Assembly (NCBI GenBank): GCA_014651175.1
Contig: BMWJ01000007.1
Location: 372,001-436,000, forward strand
Direction of reading: 5' to 3'
DNA: 64,000 nt
DNA from: Streptomyces clavifer
GTDB taxonomy: Bacteria > Actinomycetota > Actinomycetes > Streptomycetales > Streptomycetaceae
Below, piece by piece: positions 33,223 through 44,536 of this stretch; the first letter of the stretch is position 1; each line of letters opens with the position of its first letter. The notes under the pieces were generated by a model. The model saw only the letters and a list, made by a program, of their open reading frames with translations. It was not told the DNA's origin and ran no database searches. The translations under genes were made by a program, and so were the position numbers.

Positions 33223-34479
33223 TCAGCCGGTGATGAGCTTCGCGGTGATGCGGGCCGACGCCTTCTTCGCCGCTTCCGCGGCGTCACCCCCCTGCAGCAC
33301 CGCCGTCATGTACGGCTTGATCGGGTTGTCGGCCTCGACGGCCGCCCAGTGGGGGGAGTTGGGCGTGGCCCTCCCCTCGGCGGCGCCCACGGCCATCGCG
33401 GCCGTCCCTTCCTGGCCCTCGATGACACGGGCGAGGGCGGGCTTGTTGGGCACGTAGTTCATGGCCCTGGCGAGCTCCGTCTGCCACTTCTCGCCCGCCA
33501 GCTCCTTGACGACCTCGATGCCCTCGCTCCGCCGGTCGGCACGCTCCGGCACGATGAGGTCCGAACCACCGGTGAAGACCGCTCCCGGCCTGTCCGCGCT
33601 CTTGCCGGGTATGGGGAAGTAGCCGAGCTTGCCCTTGAGCTCCGGGTTCGCCTGCTCGATGAGCGCGGCGCTGCCCGGCACCGCGATGATCTGGGCGACG
33701 TCGCCCCCGGCGAACACGTCGGTCTCCGGGGGCGTCTGCTCGTCGGCGTCCTTGGGGCCGGCGCCGAGCGCCTGCAGCTCCTTGTAGAAGTCCATGCCCC
33801 TGAGTGCGGCGGGCGAATCCAGAGCCCCCTGGTAGTCGCCGCCGGTGTCCTCGGCCAGCTCCCCGCCCTCGTCCCAGATGAACCCGGCCAGGACGTACCA
33901 GTTCTGCCCCGCGAGGTAGATGCCCTGCTGGTCCGCGCTGTCGTCCAGCCTCTCGGTGATCCCGACCCATTCCTCGCGGGTCGTGGGTGGAGCGGTGATG
34001 CCCGCCTGTGCGAAGAGGTCCTTGTTGTAGATCACGACGCGGTTGGCGGCGTACCAGGGAATCCCGTACTGCCCGCCGTTGATGCTGCCCGGTTCGGCGA
34101 GACCCGGCAGCCAGTCCTCCCCTCCGAGGTCACGCATGGACTCCAGGGTGAGGTCACGCAGCTTCCCGCTGTCCGCGTACTGGGCGACCTGGGTGTTGCC
34201 CACCTCGATGACGTCGGGCGCGTCGTCCCCCTCGATCGCCTTCAGGACCTTGGGGCCGATTCCGCCCCACTCCTGGAGAACGAACTCCAGTTCGACAGAG
34301 GGGTTCTCCTCCTCGTACGACCGGGTGAAGCGGTCCAGGAAGTCCGGGGAGACGCTGCCCTTCATCAGCCACACCGTCACCGTGCGGCCGTCGCCGCCCG
34401 AGCCGGGGAGGAAACCGCAGCCGCCCAGCGTGACGGAGGAAACGAGCGCGAGGGCTCCGGCCAGAGTGCGGATCTTCAC
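33223..34479 (-). CDS. Extracellular sugar-binding lipoprotein (ABC family 1), orphan
   Basis: 418 aa. The signal peptide ends in a lipobox, LGGC, at about residue 20, so the protein is lipid-anchored outside the membrane. The mature part matches family 1 solute-binding proteins for oligosaccharides: VTVWLMKGSVSPDFLDRFTRSYEEENP, GDDAPDVIEVGNTQVAQYA, YGIPWYAANRVVIYNKDLF and the C-terminal NSPHWAAVEADNPIKPYM. GTG start at 34479 with AGGTGA upstream. No permease or ATPase genes adjoin it, so it either serves a distant permease or acts as a sensor. Two GTATGGAYC direct repeats at 34557-34565 and 34574-34582, 17 bp apart, lie upstream and may be an operator. Ligand unknown. Confidence 0.9.
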   Translation of the reverse strand: MKIRTLAGALALVSSVTLGGCGFLPGSGGDGRTVTVWLMKGSVSPDFLDRFTRSYEEENPSVELEFVLQEWGGIGPKVLKAIEGDDAPDVIEVGNTQVAQYADSGKLRDLTLESMRDLGGEDWLPGLAEPGSINGGQYGIPWYAANRVVIYNKDLFAQAGITAPPTTREEWVGITERLDDSADQQGIYLAGQNWYVLAGFIWDEGGELAEDTGGDYQGALDSPAALRGMDFYKELQALGAGPKDADEQTPPETDVFAGGDVAQIIAVPGSAALIEQANPELKGKLGYFPIPGKSADRPGAVFTGGSDLIVPERADRRSEGIEVVKELAGEKWQTELARAMNYVPNKPALARVIEGQEGTAAMAVGAAEGRATPNSPHWAAVEADNPIKPYMTAVLQGGDAAEAAKKASARITAKLITG

Positions 34480-34682
34480 GGGGGTCACCTTCTGCGAAAC
34501 GGCACGACGAATGACAGGACCCGGGTGGGGGGACTGCGGGCGGCGCTCGCACGGGCGTATGGACCGGAGTTTGGTATGGATCAATGCGCAGGTCAAGCCC
34601 CGGTCGCGAGCGGATCACCGATCGCGGTGCCTCGCGCACCGGCGGAGGGTGAGGCACCGTGGAACCACGAAAGGAGACATAC

Positions 34683-34898
34683 ATGTCCAATCACACCTAT
34701 CGGGTCACCGAGATCGTGGGAACCTCCGAGGAGGGCCTGGACGCGGCGATCCGGAACGGCATCGCGAGGGCGTCGGAGACGTTGCACCATCTCGACTGGT
34801 TCGAGATGACGCAGGTGCGCGGCCATATCGAGGACGGCCGCATCGCCCACTACCAGGTGGGCCTCAAGGTCGGCTTCCGGCTCGACGGGAACGCCTGA
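34683..34898 (+). CDS. Dodecin
   Basis: 71 aa, full-length dodecin: YRVTEIVGTSEEGLDAAIRNGIARASETLHHLDWFEMTQVRG, with the flavin-stacking Trp in LDWFEM, then GRIAHYQVGLKVGFRLD. Dodecins form hollow 12-mers that store or buffer FMN/FAD or coenzyme A. The ATG at 34683 follows GAAAGGAG. It stands alone, between the sugar-binding protein gene (divergent) and a small helical protein gene. Confidence 0.95.
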   Translation: MSNHTYRVTEIVGTSEEGLDAAIRNGIARASETLHHLDWFEMTQVRGHIEDGRIAHYQVGLKVGFRLDGNA

Positions 34899-34958
34899 CC
34901 GGACGCGGACCCTGGCGTGACGCCCGTCCCCGGCCGGATCAGGTGCGGCCCGCACGCT

Positions 34959-34980
34959 CCCGCGCATCCTCCAGCGCGGG
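34959..34980 (+). terminator. Possible terminator hairpin after the dodecin gene
   Basis: A 7-bp GC stem, CCCGCGC at 34959-34965 paired with 34974-34980, with an 8-nt loop, 60 bp past the dodecin stop. No U tract follows. Confidence 0.4.
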
Positions 34981-35139
34981 TGAGGGTGTGGCCCAGCGGG
35001 CCCGCACCACCCGACTCCGGCCGGCTCGGCGGCGCCGCGGACCAACTCGTCGCCATCGACCGTGGCCGTTCGAGATGCGTGTGCGCCCGGCCGCTGATTC
35101 GCTGATCGGGTCCACTCCCCCACCGACCCAGGAGTGATC

Positions 35140-35331
35140 ATGAGCGTTGCAGGTGAGTCCGGCGGCCGTGCGCGGCAGCTGAAGGCCAAGGCAGAAGAAC
35201 TGAAGGAAGCCGCAGACCGCGCCACGGACCCGGAGCAGCGCCAGAGGCTCCAGGACAAGGCCCGTCGCCTGCGGGAGCAGGGCGAGCAGGAGAGCAGTAT
35301 GCAGGACCGCGGCATGGACCCGATGGTGTAG
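35140..35331 (+). CDS. Small charged helical protein (DUF6381-like)
   Basis: 63 aa, almost entirely one predicted charged helix or coiled coil: RARQLKAKAEELKEAADRATDPEQRQRLQDKARRL. It resembles small Streptomyces proteins that I recall under DUF6381. Function is unknown; similar helical proteins can be stress-induced or bind other proteins. The start at 35140 has AGGAG 5 nt upstream; an in-frame GTG two codons earlier (35134) overlaps that Shine-Dalgarno and is less likely. It lies 105 bp before the UvrA-like gene but is not clearly co-transcribed. Confidence 0.75.
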   Translation: MSVAGESGGRARQLKAKAEELKEAADRATDPEQRQRLQDKARRLREQGEQESSMQDRGMDPMV

Positions 35332-35436
35332 GGGACCCGCGCCCGCGCCTGCCGGCGGTCCTCCCGCGAGTGGCATGCGGGAGGATCACCGGCAGAGCCT
35401 GTCCGCCCCACTGATCCGTACGGAGCCGTACCGCCC

Positions 35437-37854
35437 ATGCCCACCCCACACGATCCGTACGTCCGGGTGCGAGGCGCCCGGGAGCACAACCTCCGCGATG
35501 TGGACGTCGACATCCCCCGGGACACCCTCGCGGTCTTCACCGGCGTCTCGGGCTCGGGAAAGTCCTCGCTGGCGTTCGGGACGATCTACGCCGAGGCCCA
35601 GCGCCGCTACTTCGAGTCCGTCGCCCCCTACGCCCGAAGGCTGATCCATCAGGTCGGCGCTCCCGATGTCGGTGAGATCACCGGCCTGCCGCCCGCGGTG
35701 TCCCTGGAACAGCGCCGTTCGGCGCCCGGATCACGGTCCTCGGTGGGCACCGTGACGACCCTGTCGAACTCGCTGCGCATGCTGTTCTCCCGCGCGGGTG
35801 ACTATCCGGCGGGGGCCGCACGGCTCGACTCCGACGCCTTCTCGCCGAACACGGCGGCCGGCGCGTGCCCCGAGTGCCACGGGCTGGGGCGGATCCACCG
35901 CACGACCGAGGAACTCCTCGTGCCGGACCCCTCTCTGTCGGTGCGGGACGGGGCGATCGCGGCCTGGCCGGGCGCCTGGCAGGGGAAGAACCTCCGCGAT
36001 GTGCTGGACGCGCTCGGATACGACATCGAACGGCCGTGGCGGGAGCTGGACGCGCGGGACCGCGAGTGGATCCTGTTCACCGACGAGCAGCCGGTGGTGA
36101 CGGTGCATCCGGTCCGTGAGGCCGGGCGGATCCAGCGCCCCTACCAGGGCACGTACATGAGCGCACGACGCTATGTGATGCACACGTTCGCGGATTCCAG
36201 GAGCCGCGCGCTGCGGGCGAAGGCGGAGCGCTTCCTCACCAGCTCCCCGTGTCCGGTCTGCCACGGCAGCCGGCTCCGGCCGGAGGCGATGGCGGTGACG
36301 TTCGCGGGCCGCACGATCGCCGGCCTCACCGCTCTTCCGCTCTCCGCCCTGACCGAGGTGCTGCTCGCCGCGGGCGGTCGCAGCGACACCGCACGGGTAC
36401 TGACCGCCGATCTGCTGGGGCGCATCGAGCCGGTGACGGAGCTGGGCCTCGGCTATCTCAGCCTCGACCGCACGGCCCCGACGCTGTCCTCCGGCGAGCT
36501 GCAGCGGCTGCGGCTCGCGACCCAGCTGAGGTCGGGGCTCTTCGGCGTGGTCTACGTGCTGGACGAGCCGTCGGCCGGGCTGCACCCCGCCGACACGGCG
36601 TCCCTCCTCTCCGTCCTCGGCAGGCTCAAGGAGGCGGGCAACTCGGTGTTCGTGGTGGAGCACCAGATGGACGTGGTGCGGCAGGCCGACTGGCTGGTGG
36701 ATGTGGGTCCTCTGGCGGGCGAGCACGGGGGCCGGGTGCTGCACAGCGGACCGCCGGACGAGCTCGCCGGCGTGGCCGCGTCCGCGACCCGGCGCTTCCT
36801 CTTCGACGAGGACCCGGCTCCGGCGCGGGAGCCGCGCACCCCGTCCGGGTGGATCCGGCTGCGCGGGGTCGACCGGCACAATGTGCGCCGCGCCGACGCC
36901 GACTTCCCGCTCGGGGTGCTGACGGCCGTCACCGGGGTGTCGGGATCGGGGAAGTCGACGCTGGTCGGCCAGGTACTGGCGGGTGTGCTGGCCGACCGGC
37001 AGGCGGACTCCCCCGGGGCACCGGTCGGGGAGGGGAGCTGCGCGTCGGCGGAGGGCCTGGGTGCGGTGGACCGGCTGGTGCAGGTCGACCAGAAGCCCAT
37101 CGGCCGGACGCCCCGGTCCAACCTGGCCACGTACACCGGGCTGTTCGACGTCGTACGGAAGCTGTTCGCGGGGACGACGACGGCTCGGGAACGGGGCTAC
37201 CGGGCCGGGCGGTTCTCGTTCAACGTGGCGGGCGGACGGTGCGAGACCTGCCAGGGCGAGGGGTTCGTCTCCGTCGAGCTGCTCTTCCTGCCCAGCACGT
37301 ACGCCCCCTGCCCGGACTGCCACGGCGCGCGCTACAACCCGGCGACGCTGGAGGTCTCGCTCCGCGGTCTCACGATCGCCGGGGTGCTGGACCTGACGGT
37401 GGAGGCGGCTGCCGGATTCCTGGCGGGGACACCCGCGGCCGAACGCAGTCTGCGGGCCCTCCTCGACGTGGGGCTCGGCTATCTGCGGCTGGGACAGCCG
37501 GCGACGGAGCTGTCGGGGGGCGAAGCCCAGCGGATCAAGCTCGCCACCGAGCTGCAGCGCACCCGTCGCGGACACACCCTGTATCTGCTGGACGAGCCGA
37601 CCACGGGCCTGCATCCGGCCGACGTGGAGGTGCTGATGCGGCAGTTGCACGGTCTGGTGGAGGCGGGCGACTCGGTGGTGGTCGTGGAGCACGACATGGC
37701 GGTGGTCGCGGGTGCCGACCACGTGATCGACCTGGGCCCGGGCGGCGGTGACCGGGGCGGCCGGATCGTTGCCACCGGCACCCCGCGGGAGGTCGCGCGA
37801 GCGGCGGGGAGCCGGACGGCCGCGTACCTGGCGAAGGCACTGCGGACGGCCTGA
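35437..37854 (+). CDS. UvrA-like ABC ATPase, short paralogue without UvrB-binding domain
   Basis: 805 aa, versus about 950-1000 for canonical UvrA. Both ATPase modules are present: Walker A GVSGSGKSSLAF (about residue 37) and GVSGSGKSTLVG (about 500), signatures LSSGELQRLRLATQL and LSGGEAQRIKLATEL, and Walker B segments YVLDEPSAGLHP and YLLDEPTTGLHP. Zinc-type CxxC pairs are ACPECHGLG, CPVCHGS and CETCQGEGF with CPDCHGA. The shorter N-terminal region indicates loss of most of the UvrB-binding and insertion domains, as in UvrA2/DrrC-type proteins linked to resistance against DNA-damaging drugs. It is not the housekeeping UvrA. No uvrB or uvrC gene is nearby. ATG at 35437. Confidence 0.9.
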   Translation: MPTPHDPYVRVRGAREHNLRDVDVDIPRDTLAVFTGVSGSGKSSLAFGTIYAEAQRRYFESVAPYARRLIHQVGAPDVGEITGLPPAVSLEQRRSAPGSRSSVGTVTTLSNSLRMLFSRAGDYPAGAARLDSDAFSPNTAAGACPECHGLGRIHRTTEELLVPDPSLSVRDGAIAAWPGAWQGKNLRDVLDALGYDIERPWRELDARDREWILFTDEQPVVTVHPVREAGRIQRPYQGTYMSARRYVMHTFADSRSRALRAKAERFLTSSPCPVCHGSRLRPEAMAVTFAGRTIAGLTALPLSALTEVLLAAGGRSDTARVLTADLLGRIEPVTELGLGYLSLDRTAPTLSSGELQRLRLATQLRSGLFGVVYVLDEPSAGLHPADTASLLSVLGRLKEAGNSVFVVEHQMDVVRQADWLVDVGPLAGEHGGRVLHSGPPDELAGVAASATRRFLFDEDPAPAREPRTPSGWIRLRGVDRHNVRRADADFPLGVLTAVTGVSGSGKSTLVGQVLAGVLADRQADSPGAPVGEGSCASAEGLGAVDRLVQVDQKPIGRTPRSNLATYTGLFDVVRKLFAGTTTARERGYRAGRFSFNVAGGRCETCQGEGFVSVELLFLPSTYAPCPDCHGARYNPATLEVSLRGLTIAGVLDLTVEAAAGFLAGTPAAERSLRALLDVGLGYLRLGQPATELSGGEAQRIKLATELQRTRRGHTLYLLDEPTTGLHPADVEVLMRQLHGLVEAGDSVVVVEHDMAVVAGADHVIDLGPGGGDRGGRIVATGTPREVARAAGSRTAAYLAKALRTA

Positions 37855-37879
37855 CTCCCCGCCGGGGCACGGGCCTCGG

Positions 37880-38622
37880 TCAGCGGCGCACCTTGCGGGT
37901 GGCCCGGAGCCACTCCTTGTTCATCGCGGCGATCGAGGGCAGGGGGATGCCCTTCGGGCACGCCGTGGCGCACTCCCCGGTAAGGGTGCAGCCGCCGAAG
38001 CCCTCCTCGTCCATGGTCGCGACCATGTCGAGCACGCGTGTTTCGCGCTCGGGTGCGCCCTGCGGGAGCACGTTGAGGTGGTTGACCTTCGCCGAGGTGA
38101 AGAGCATCGCGGAGCCGTTGGGGCAGGCCGCGACGCAGGCGCCGCATCCGATGCACTCGGCGTGCTCGAAGGCGAAGTCGGCGTCCGGCTTGGGTACCGG
38201 GGTGGCGTGCGCGTCGGGCGCCGTGCCGGTGGGTGCCGAGATGTATCCGCCGGACTGGATGATCCGGTCGAAGGCCGAACGGTCGACGACGAGGTCCTTG
38301 ACGACGGGGAAGGCGGAGGCGCGCCAGGGCTCGACGTCGATCGTGTCGCCGTCCTGGAACGACCGCATGTGGAGCTGACAGGTCGTGGTGCGCTCCGGGC
38401 CGTGGGCGTCGCCGTTGATGACGAGGCTGCACGCGCCGCAGATGCCTTCGCGGCAGTCGTGGTCGAAGGCGACGGGTTCGTCCCCGCCGAGGATGAGCTC
38501 CTCGTTGAGGGTGTCGAGCATCTCCAGGAACGACATGTCCGGGGAGATGCCGTCGACTTCGTAGGTGGCCATGGCGCCGGGCGTCTCGGCGTTCTGCTGG
38601 CGCCAGACGCGCAGGGTGAGCT

Positions 38623-38626
<4 letters not shown>
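37880..38626 (-). CDS. sdhB: Succinate dehydrogenase/fumarate reductase iron-sulfur subunit
   Basis: 248 aa. The N-terminal plant-type ferredoxin domain has the [2Fe-2S] ligands in [15 protein letters not shown]; the C-terminal domain has [19 protein letters not shown] for the [4Fe-4S]/[3Fe-4S] centres and [22 protein letters not shown]. The subunit passes electrons from the flavoprotein to the membrane cytochrome. This is the three-gene type with one membrane subunit (order C-A-B), as in Bacillus-like and epsilonproteobacterial enzymes. Its ATG overlaps the sdhA stop by 4 bp. The enzyme oxidises succinate to fumarate with menaquinone or works in reverse. A second sdhCDAB set is common in Streptomyces and may be the main one. 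Confidence 0.94.
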
Positions 38627-40572
<1,946 letters not shown>

Positions 40573-40573
40573 G

Positions 40574-41281
40574 TCAGTTCACCACTCCGGTCATGACGGC
40601 CACGGGCACGGAGACGAAGCCCGCCGTCAGCACGACTGCCAGGACGTTGCCCACGGTCTTGAGCATCCGGTCACGGGTCGCGTTGCCCACGCCGAGGGTC
40701 TGTGCGGCGCTCCAGAAACCGTGCTGGACGTGCAGGCCCACGGCGAGCACCGCGACGATGTAGATGACGTTGCCGTACCAGGTGGAGAAGGTGTCGAGCA
40801 CGTTCTGGTAGGGGTGTCCGGCCTGGAATCCGCCCGGGTGCACGGTGCCGGTGGTCAGGTCCAGGATGTGCCAGACGATGAACAGCGCCAGGATGATGCC
40901 GCCCCAGCGCATGGTGCGGGTGGCGTAGCTCGCGCGCGCCTTCCTGTGCACGTACGCGTTCGGGCGCGCCCTGATGTCACGGCGGCTCAGCTGGTACGCG
41001 GAGACGGCGTGCAGGACGACCGCAGCGACGAGCACCACGCGCACGATCCACAGGGCCCACTCGTAGTGCAGGAAGGGCTCGCCGAGGGTCCGGAGCCAGT
41101 GGGCGTAGTGGTTGAACTCGTCGGATCCGAAGAAGATCTTCAGGTTGCCCAGCATGTGGACGACCAGGTACCCGAGCATGATCAGACCGCTCACAGCCAT
41201 GATCGTCTTCTTGCCGACGGACGAGTCCCAGAGCGTGCGCGTCATGGACGACCGTCGGTCCGTCCGGGTTGCCAGTGCCAT
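40574..41281 (-). CDS. sdhC: Succinate dehydrogenase cytochrome b subunit
   Basis: 235 aa, five hydrophobic helices of the b558-type single-subunit anchor. Heme-ligand histidines lie in helices such as [32 protein letters not shown], and [13 protein letters not shown], plus the [11 protein letters not shown] segment. It anchors SdhAB in the membrane and reduces quinone. The ATG at 41281 has TAGCGT 7 nt upstream, the leaderless pattern; a longer reading to 41311 would run over that promoter. It is divergent from a LysR-type gene across 95 bp that includes a LysR-type box. Confidence 0.93.
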   Translation of the reverse strand: MALATRTDRRSSMTRTLWDSSVGKKTIMAVSGLIMLGYLVVHMLGNLKIFFGSDEFNHYAHWLRTLGEPFLHYEWALWIVRVVLVAAVVLHAVSAYQLSRRDIRARPNAYVHRKARASYATRTMRWGGIILALFIVWHILDLTTGTVHPGGFQAGHPYQNVLDTFSTWYGNVIYIVAVLAVGLHVQHGFWSAAQTLGVGNATRDRMLKTVGNVLAVVLTAGFVSVPVAVMTGVVN

Positions 41282-41339
41282 GGACACGACGCTAGGGCCA
41301 CGAGACATCATCAGTCCAAGACATGAAATGATTGATCTC

Positions 41340-41356
41340 CATAGCCTTTGACTATG
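41340..41356. promoter_or_regulatory. LysR-type box between sdhC and the LysR gene
   Basis: Inverted repeat CATAG-N7-CTATG that contains T-N11-A, the core pattern of LysR-family sites. It lies in the 95-bp divergent promoter, 20 bp before the LysR start codon, so the regulator probably represses itself and controls sdhCAB. Confidence 0.6.
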
Positions 41357-41376
41357 TGACCGCTATGGTCGACCTC

Positions 41377-42300
41377 ATGCAGTTCCAGCAGCTCACCTAC
41401 TTCGTGGCCGTCGCCGAGGCGAAGCACTTCACCCGGGCGGCCGAGGAGGTGCACGTCTCACAGCCGTCGCTCTCCCAGCAGATCAAGGCGCTGGAGAACG
41501 AGCTGGGTGCCGAGCTGTTCAGCCGGGCGCGGGGCAATATCGCGCTGACCGATGCGGGTGAGGCACTGCTGCCGCTGGCTCGCCGGATCCTGGCGGACGC
41601 CGACACGGCACGGCACGAGGTGCAGGAGCTGGTGCGGCTGCGCCGGGGACGGATCAGGCTCGGTGCCACCCCGAGCGTCTGCACGGGCCTGCTTCCCGAC
41701 CTGCTGCGCGCCTTCCACGACCTGCACCCGGGGGTCCGGCTCCTGATCGAGGAGGGCGGCTCCCACGACCTCGTACGGGAGCTGGCCCGGGGCGCACTGG
41801 ACCTCGCGTTCCTCGTGCTGCCGCTGCCCGCCGCGTCGCCCGCGCTGACCACGGTGGAGCTGCTGAAGGAGGACCTGGTGGTGCTGTCGTCGCCCGCCCG
41901 GCCGGCCCCGGGCCACGGGGGGACCGTCCGCATCGCGGATCTCGCGGGCGAGCCGATGGTGATGTTCCGGCACGGCTACGACCTGCGGGAGCTGACCGTC
42001 GCCGCCTGCCGCTCGGAGGGCTTCGAGCCGTCGTTCACGGTGGAGGGCGGCGAGATGGACGCCGTACTGGGCTTCGTACGGGCGGGGCTCGGGATCGCCG
42101 TGGTGCCCCGCATGGTCGCTGTGCGGACGGGCCGGGACCTGCGGACGACCCCTCTCGCCCCTCCCGGCCTGCGGCGCACGATCGCGCTCGCGCACCGCAG
42201 CGACGTGCCGCCCACACGGGCGGCACGCGAGCTGCAGCGCATGCTCCTCGCCCACGCGGCGGACGGGGCGGGCCGGGCGGCCGGGACGGACCGGCCGTAG
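41377..42300 (+). CDS. LysR-family regulator, divergent from sdhCAB
   Basis: 307 aa. The N-terminal HTH is MQFQQLTYFVAVAEAKHFTRAAEEVHVSQPSLSQQIKALE, typical of the CynR/OxyR-like branch. The effector domain shows GRIRLGATPSVCTGLLPDLL and VRAGLGIAVVPRMVAV. The start at 41377 gives the normal length; earlier in-frame starts (41365, 41332) would overlap the operator. The site at 41340-41356 and the divergent layout suggest control of the succinate dehydrogenase genes. Effector unknown. The last 20 residues are low-complexity. Confidence 0.9.
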   Translation: MQFQQLTYFVAVAEAKHFTRAAEEVHVSQPSLSQQIKALENELGAELFSRARGNIALTDAGEALLPLARRILADADTARHEVQELVRLRRGRIRLGATPSVCTGLLPDLLRAFHDLHPGVRLLIEEGGSHDLVRELARGALDLAFLVLPLPAASPALTTVELLKEDLVVLSSPARPAPGHGGTVRIADLAGEPMVMFRHGYDLRELTVAACRSEGFEPSFTVEGGEMDAVLGFVRAGLGIAVVPRMVAVRTGRDLRTTPLAPPGLRRTIALAHRSDVPPTRAARELQRMLLAHAADGAGRAAGTDRP

Positions 42301-42361
42301 CCGTACGCCGCGTGCCCGGCAGCCGGTCGGACACGACCCGTCCGGCGGCCGTGAGCGGGCC

Positions 42362-44536
42362 TCAGACCGCGTCCGCCAGCAGCAGCGCGTGGATCCGGTC
42401 CGGCGCCCCGGGGCGGGCGTAGTACCACCCCTGGGCCGTGTCGCAGCCGAGCTGTTTCAGCTGCTCCGCCTGCGCTCCCGTCTCCACGCCCTCCACCGTG
42501 ACCGCGAGGTCCAGGCTGTGCGCGAGCGAGACGATGCCCTCGACGATCTTCATGTCCACCGGATCGGCCGGGTGGTGCTGCATGCCCTGGGTGAAGGAAC
42601 GATCCAGTTTGAGCACGCTCACCGGGAGCCGGCGCAGATTCGCCAGATTCGAGTAGCCGGTGCCGAAGTCGTCGAGCGCGATGTCCACGCCCATCTCCGC
42701 CAGTTGACGCAGCGGCTTGAGCAGGTCGTCGTCGGCGCCGATCAGCGCGGACTCGGTGACCTCCAGGCAGAGCGCACCCGGTTCGAGCCCGGAGCGTTCG
42801 AGCACGTCGACGGTCTCGGCGACCAGCCGCGGGTGGTGCAGCTGGGTCGGCGACAGGTTGACGTTGATCCGCAGCGGCCCGCCGTCCGTGTGCCGCTCCT
42901 GCCAGAAGTTGGCCTGCCGTACCGACTCCTCCAGCACCCAGCGGCCGAGCGGCACGATCAGCCCGGTGTGCTCGGCGAGCGGGATGAACCGGTCGGGGCC
43001 GAGCACGCCGTGCTGCGGGTGGCACCAGCGCACCAGCGCCTCCGCGCCGTGCACGCTGCCGTCGCCGAGGTGGACCAGCGGCTGGTACTCGATGAAGAAC
43101 TCACCCCTGTCCAGCGCCGTGGGCAGGGCCGTCGTCAGACCGTGCCGGGTGATGGCACGGGCGTCGGCCTCGGCGTCGGCGAGCGCGAAGCGGTTGCCCC
43201 CCGCCGCCTTGGCCCGGTACATCGTGATGTCGGCGCTGCGCAGCACCTCCGCGGCGGTGCGTTCGCCCGACGGCCCTTCGACGACACCGACGGATCCCCG
43301 TACGGTGAGCTCCCGGCCGTCGAGGCGGATGGGCGTGGCGAGCGCCGAGAGGATGCGGCCGGCCAGTTCGTCGACCTCCTGCTCGGTCCGCGGGCCGGTC
43401 GTGAGGGCGACGAACTCGTCGCCGCCGAGCCGGGCGACCATCTCGCCGGGAGCGGTCGCGCAGCTCTGCAGCCGGTCGGCGACCTCGACCAGGAGCCGGT
43501 CGCCCGCCGCGTGCCCCAGGCTGTCGTTGATCGCCTTGAAGCCGTCGAGGTCGAGATAGCAGAGCCCGAAGCGCATGCCCTCCTTGTGGGCGAGGGCCTT
43601 CTCCAGACGTTCGAAGAACAGGGTCCGGTTGGGCAGTCCGGTGAGCGCGTCGTGCGTGGCCTCGTACCGCAGCCGCAGGTTGAGCAGCCGCCGCTCGGTG
43701 GTGTCCTCCATGAGGGCGAGCTGATACTCCGGTCTGCCCTCCGAGTCGCGCAGCAGCGAGACCGTGAGGTTGGTCCACAGCACGGTGCCGTCGTTGCGGT
43801 AGTACGGCTTCTCGACGCTGTAGTGCTCGCGTTCGCCGCGCACCAGCTCGTTGTAGTACTTCCAGACGTGCGGCGAGTCCTCCGGGTGGACCCACTCGTT
43901 CACCTTGTGGCTGCGGACGTGGTTCTCGAGTCCGCCGAACATCCGGGTGAGGGTGTCGTTGATCTCCAGGATGTTGCCGTCGAGGTCGGCGATGCCGATC
44001 CCGACGGCGGCGTCCTTGAACACGGCGCGGAAGCGTGCCTCGGTCGCGTGGAGCGCCTCCTCCGCGTGCGAGCGGGCGGTGAGTGCCGACCGGGCGATGG
44101 CCTCCTGTTCGGCGAGTGTCCGCTCGCGCAGCGCCTGGGTGAAGCCGCCGGCGAACGCGTGCTGGATGCGCGCGCAGCGGGCCCGGCTGTCCTCGGTGGA
44201 CAGCTCCACCGGCCCGTTTCCTCCGCAGTACAGCACCAGGTACGAGTCGACGACTCCGAGCGTGGAGCTGAGGGCGTCGGGATCGGTGCAGTGCGCGTCG
44301 ACGAGCGCCGCACCCACCCGTTGCGCCGACGCCGCGTCGAACGGCCGCGCGTGCAGGATCGTACTGAGCTCCCGGGCCATCGGCAGCAGGTGCTGTTCGA
44401 ACTCCGGGCGGGTCATCGAGGTGGCCGTCGAGGGGAAGATCGCCCGGCTCCAGATGGTGGCGAATCTCCGGAGCCGGCCCTCGGGCCCGTCCGGTTCCGC
44501 GTCCGGCGCGCCGGACGCCTGGGCGGGGATGCTCAC
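42362..44536 (-). CDS. rmdA: PAS-GGDEF-EAL cyclic-di-GMP enzyme, RmdA-like
   Basis: 724 aa: an N-terminal helical region (1-160), a PAS/PAC domain (about 165-290: RFRAVFKDAAVGIGIADLDGNI), a GGDEF domain (LGGDEFVAL intact) and an EAL domain (GAEALVRW, then DDFGTGYSNLANL and VEGVET). Both catalytic motifs are complete, so it may make and degrade cyclic-di-GMP. Streptomyces use this signal to control sporulation through BldD. The architecture and position match RmdA (SCO0928, from memory). There are no membrane segments. The GTG at 44536 overlaps the methyltransferase stop (GTGA). Longer reading would run into that gene. Confidence 0.88.
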   Translation of the reverse strand: MSIPAQASGAPDAEPDGPEGRLRRFATIWSRAIFPSTATSMTRPEFEQHLLPMARELSTILHARPFDAASAQRVGAALVDAHCTDPDALSSTLGVVDSYLVLYCGGNGPVELSTEDSRARCARIQHAFAGGFTQALRERTLAEQEAIARSALTARSHAEEALHATEARFRAVFKDAAVGIGIADLDGNILEINDTLTRMFGGLENHVRSHKVNEWVHPEDSPHVWKYYNELVRGEREHYSVEKPYYRNDGTVLWTNLTVSLLRDSEGRPEYQLALMEDTTERRLLNLRLRYEATHDALTGLPNRTLFFERLEKALAHKEGMRFGLCYLDLDGFKAINDSLGHAAGDRLLVEVADRLQSCATAPGEMVARLGGDEFVALTTGPRTEQEVDELAGRILSALATPIRLDGRELTVRGSVGVVEGPSGERTAAEVLRSADITMYRAKAAGGNRFALADAEADARAITRHGLTTALPTALDRGEFFIEYQPLVHLGDGSVHGAEALVRWCHPQHGVLGPDRFIPLAEHTGLIVPLGRWVLEESVRQANFWQERHTDGGPLRINVNLSPTQLHHPRLVAETVDVLERSGLEPGALCLEVTESALIGADDDLLKPLRQLAEMGVDIALDDFGTGYSNLANLRRLPVSVLKLDRSFTQGMQHHPADPVDMKIVEGIVSLAHSLDLAVTVEGVETGAQAEQLKQLGCDTAQGWYYARPGAPDRIHALLLADAV

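Noticed and set aside
37852-37883. Hairpin CCCC-GCC-GGGG with CTGAC/GTCAG arms between uvrA-like and sdhB genes
   Set aside because: The core stem is only 4 bp and the arms are not continuous with it; too weak to call a terminator.
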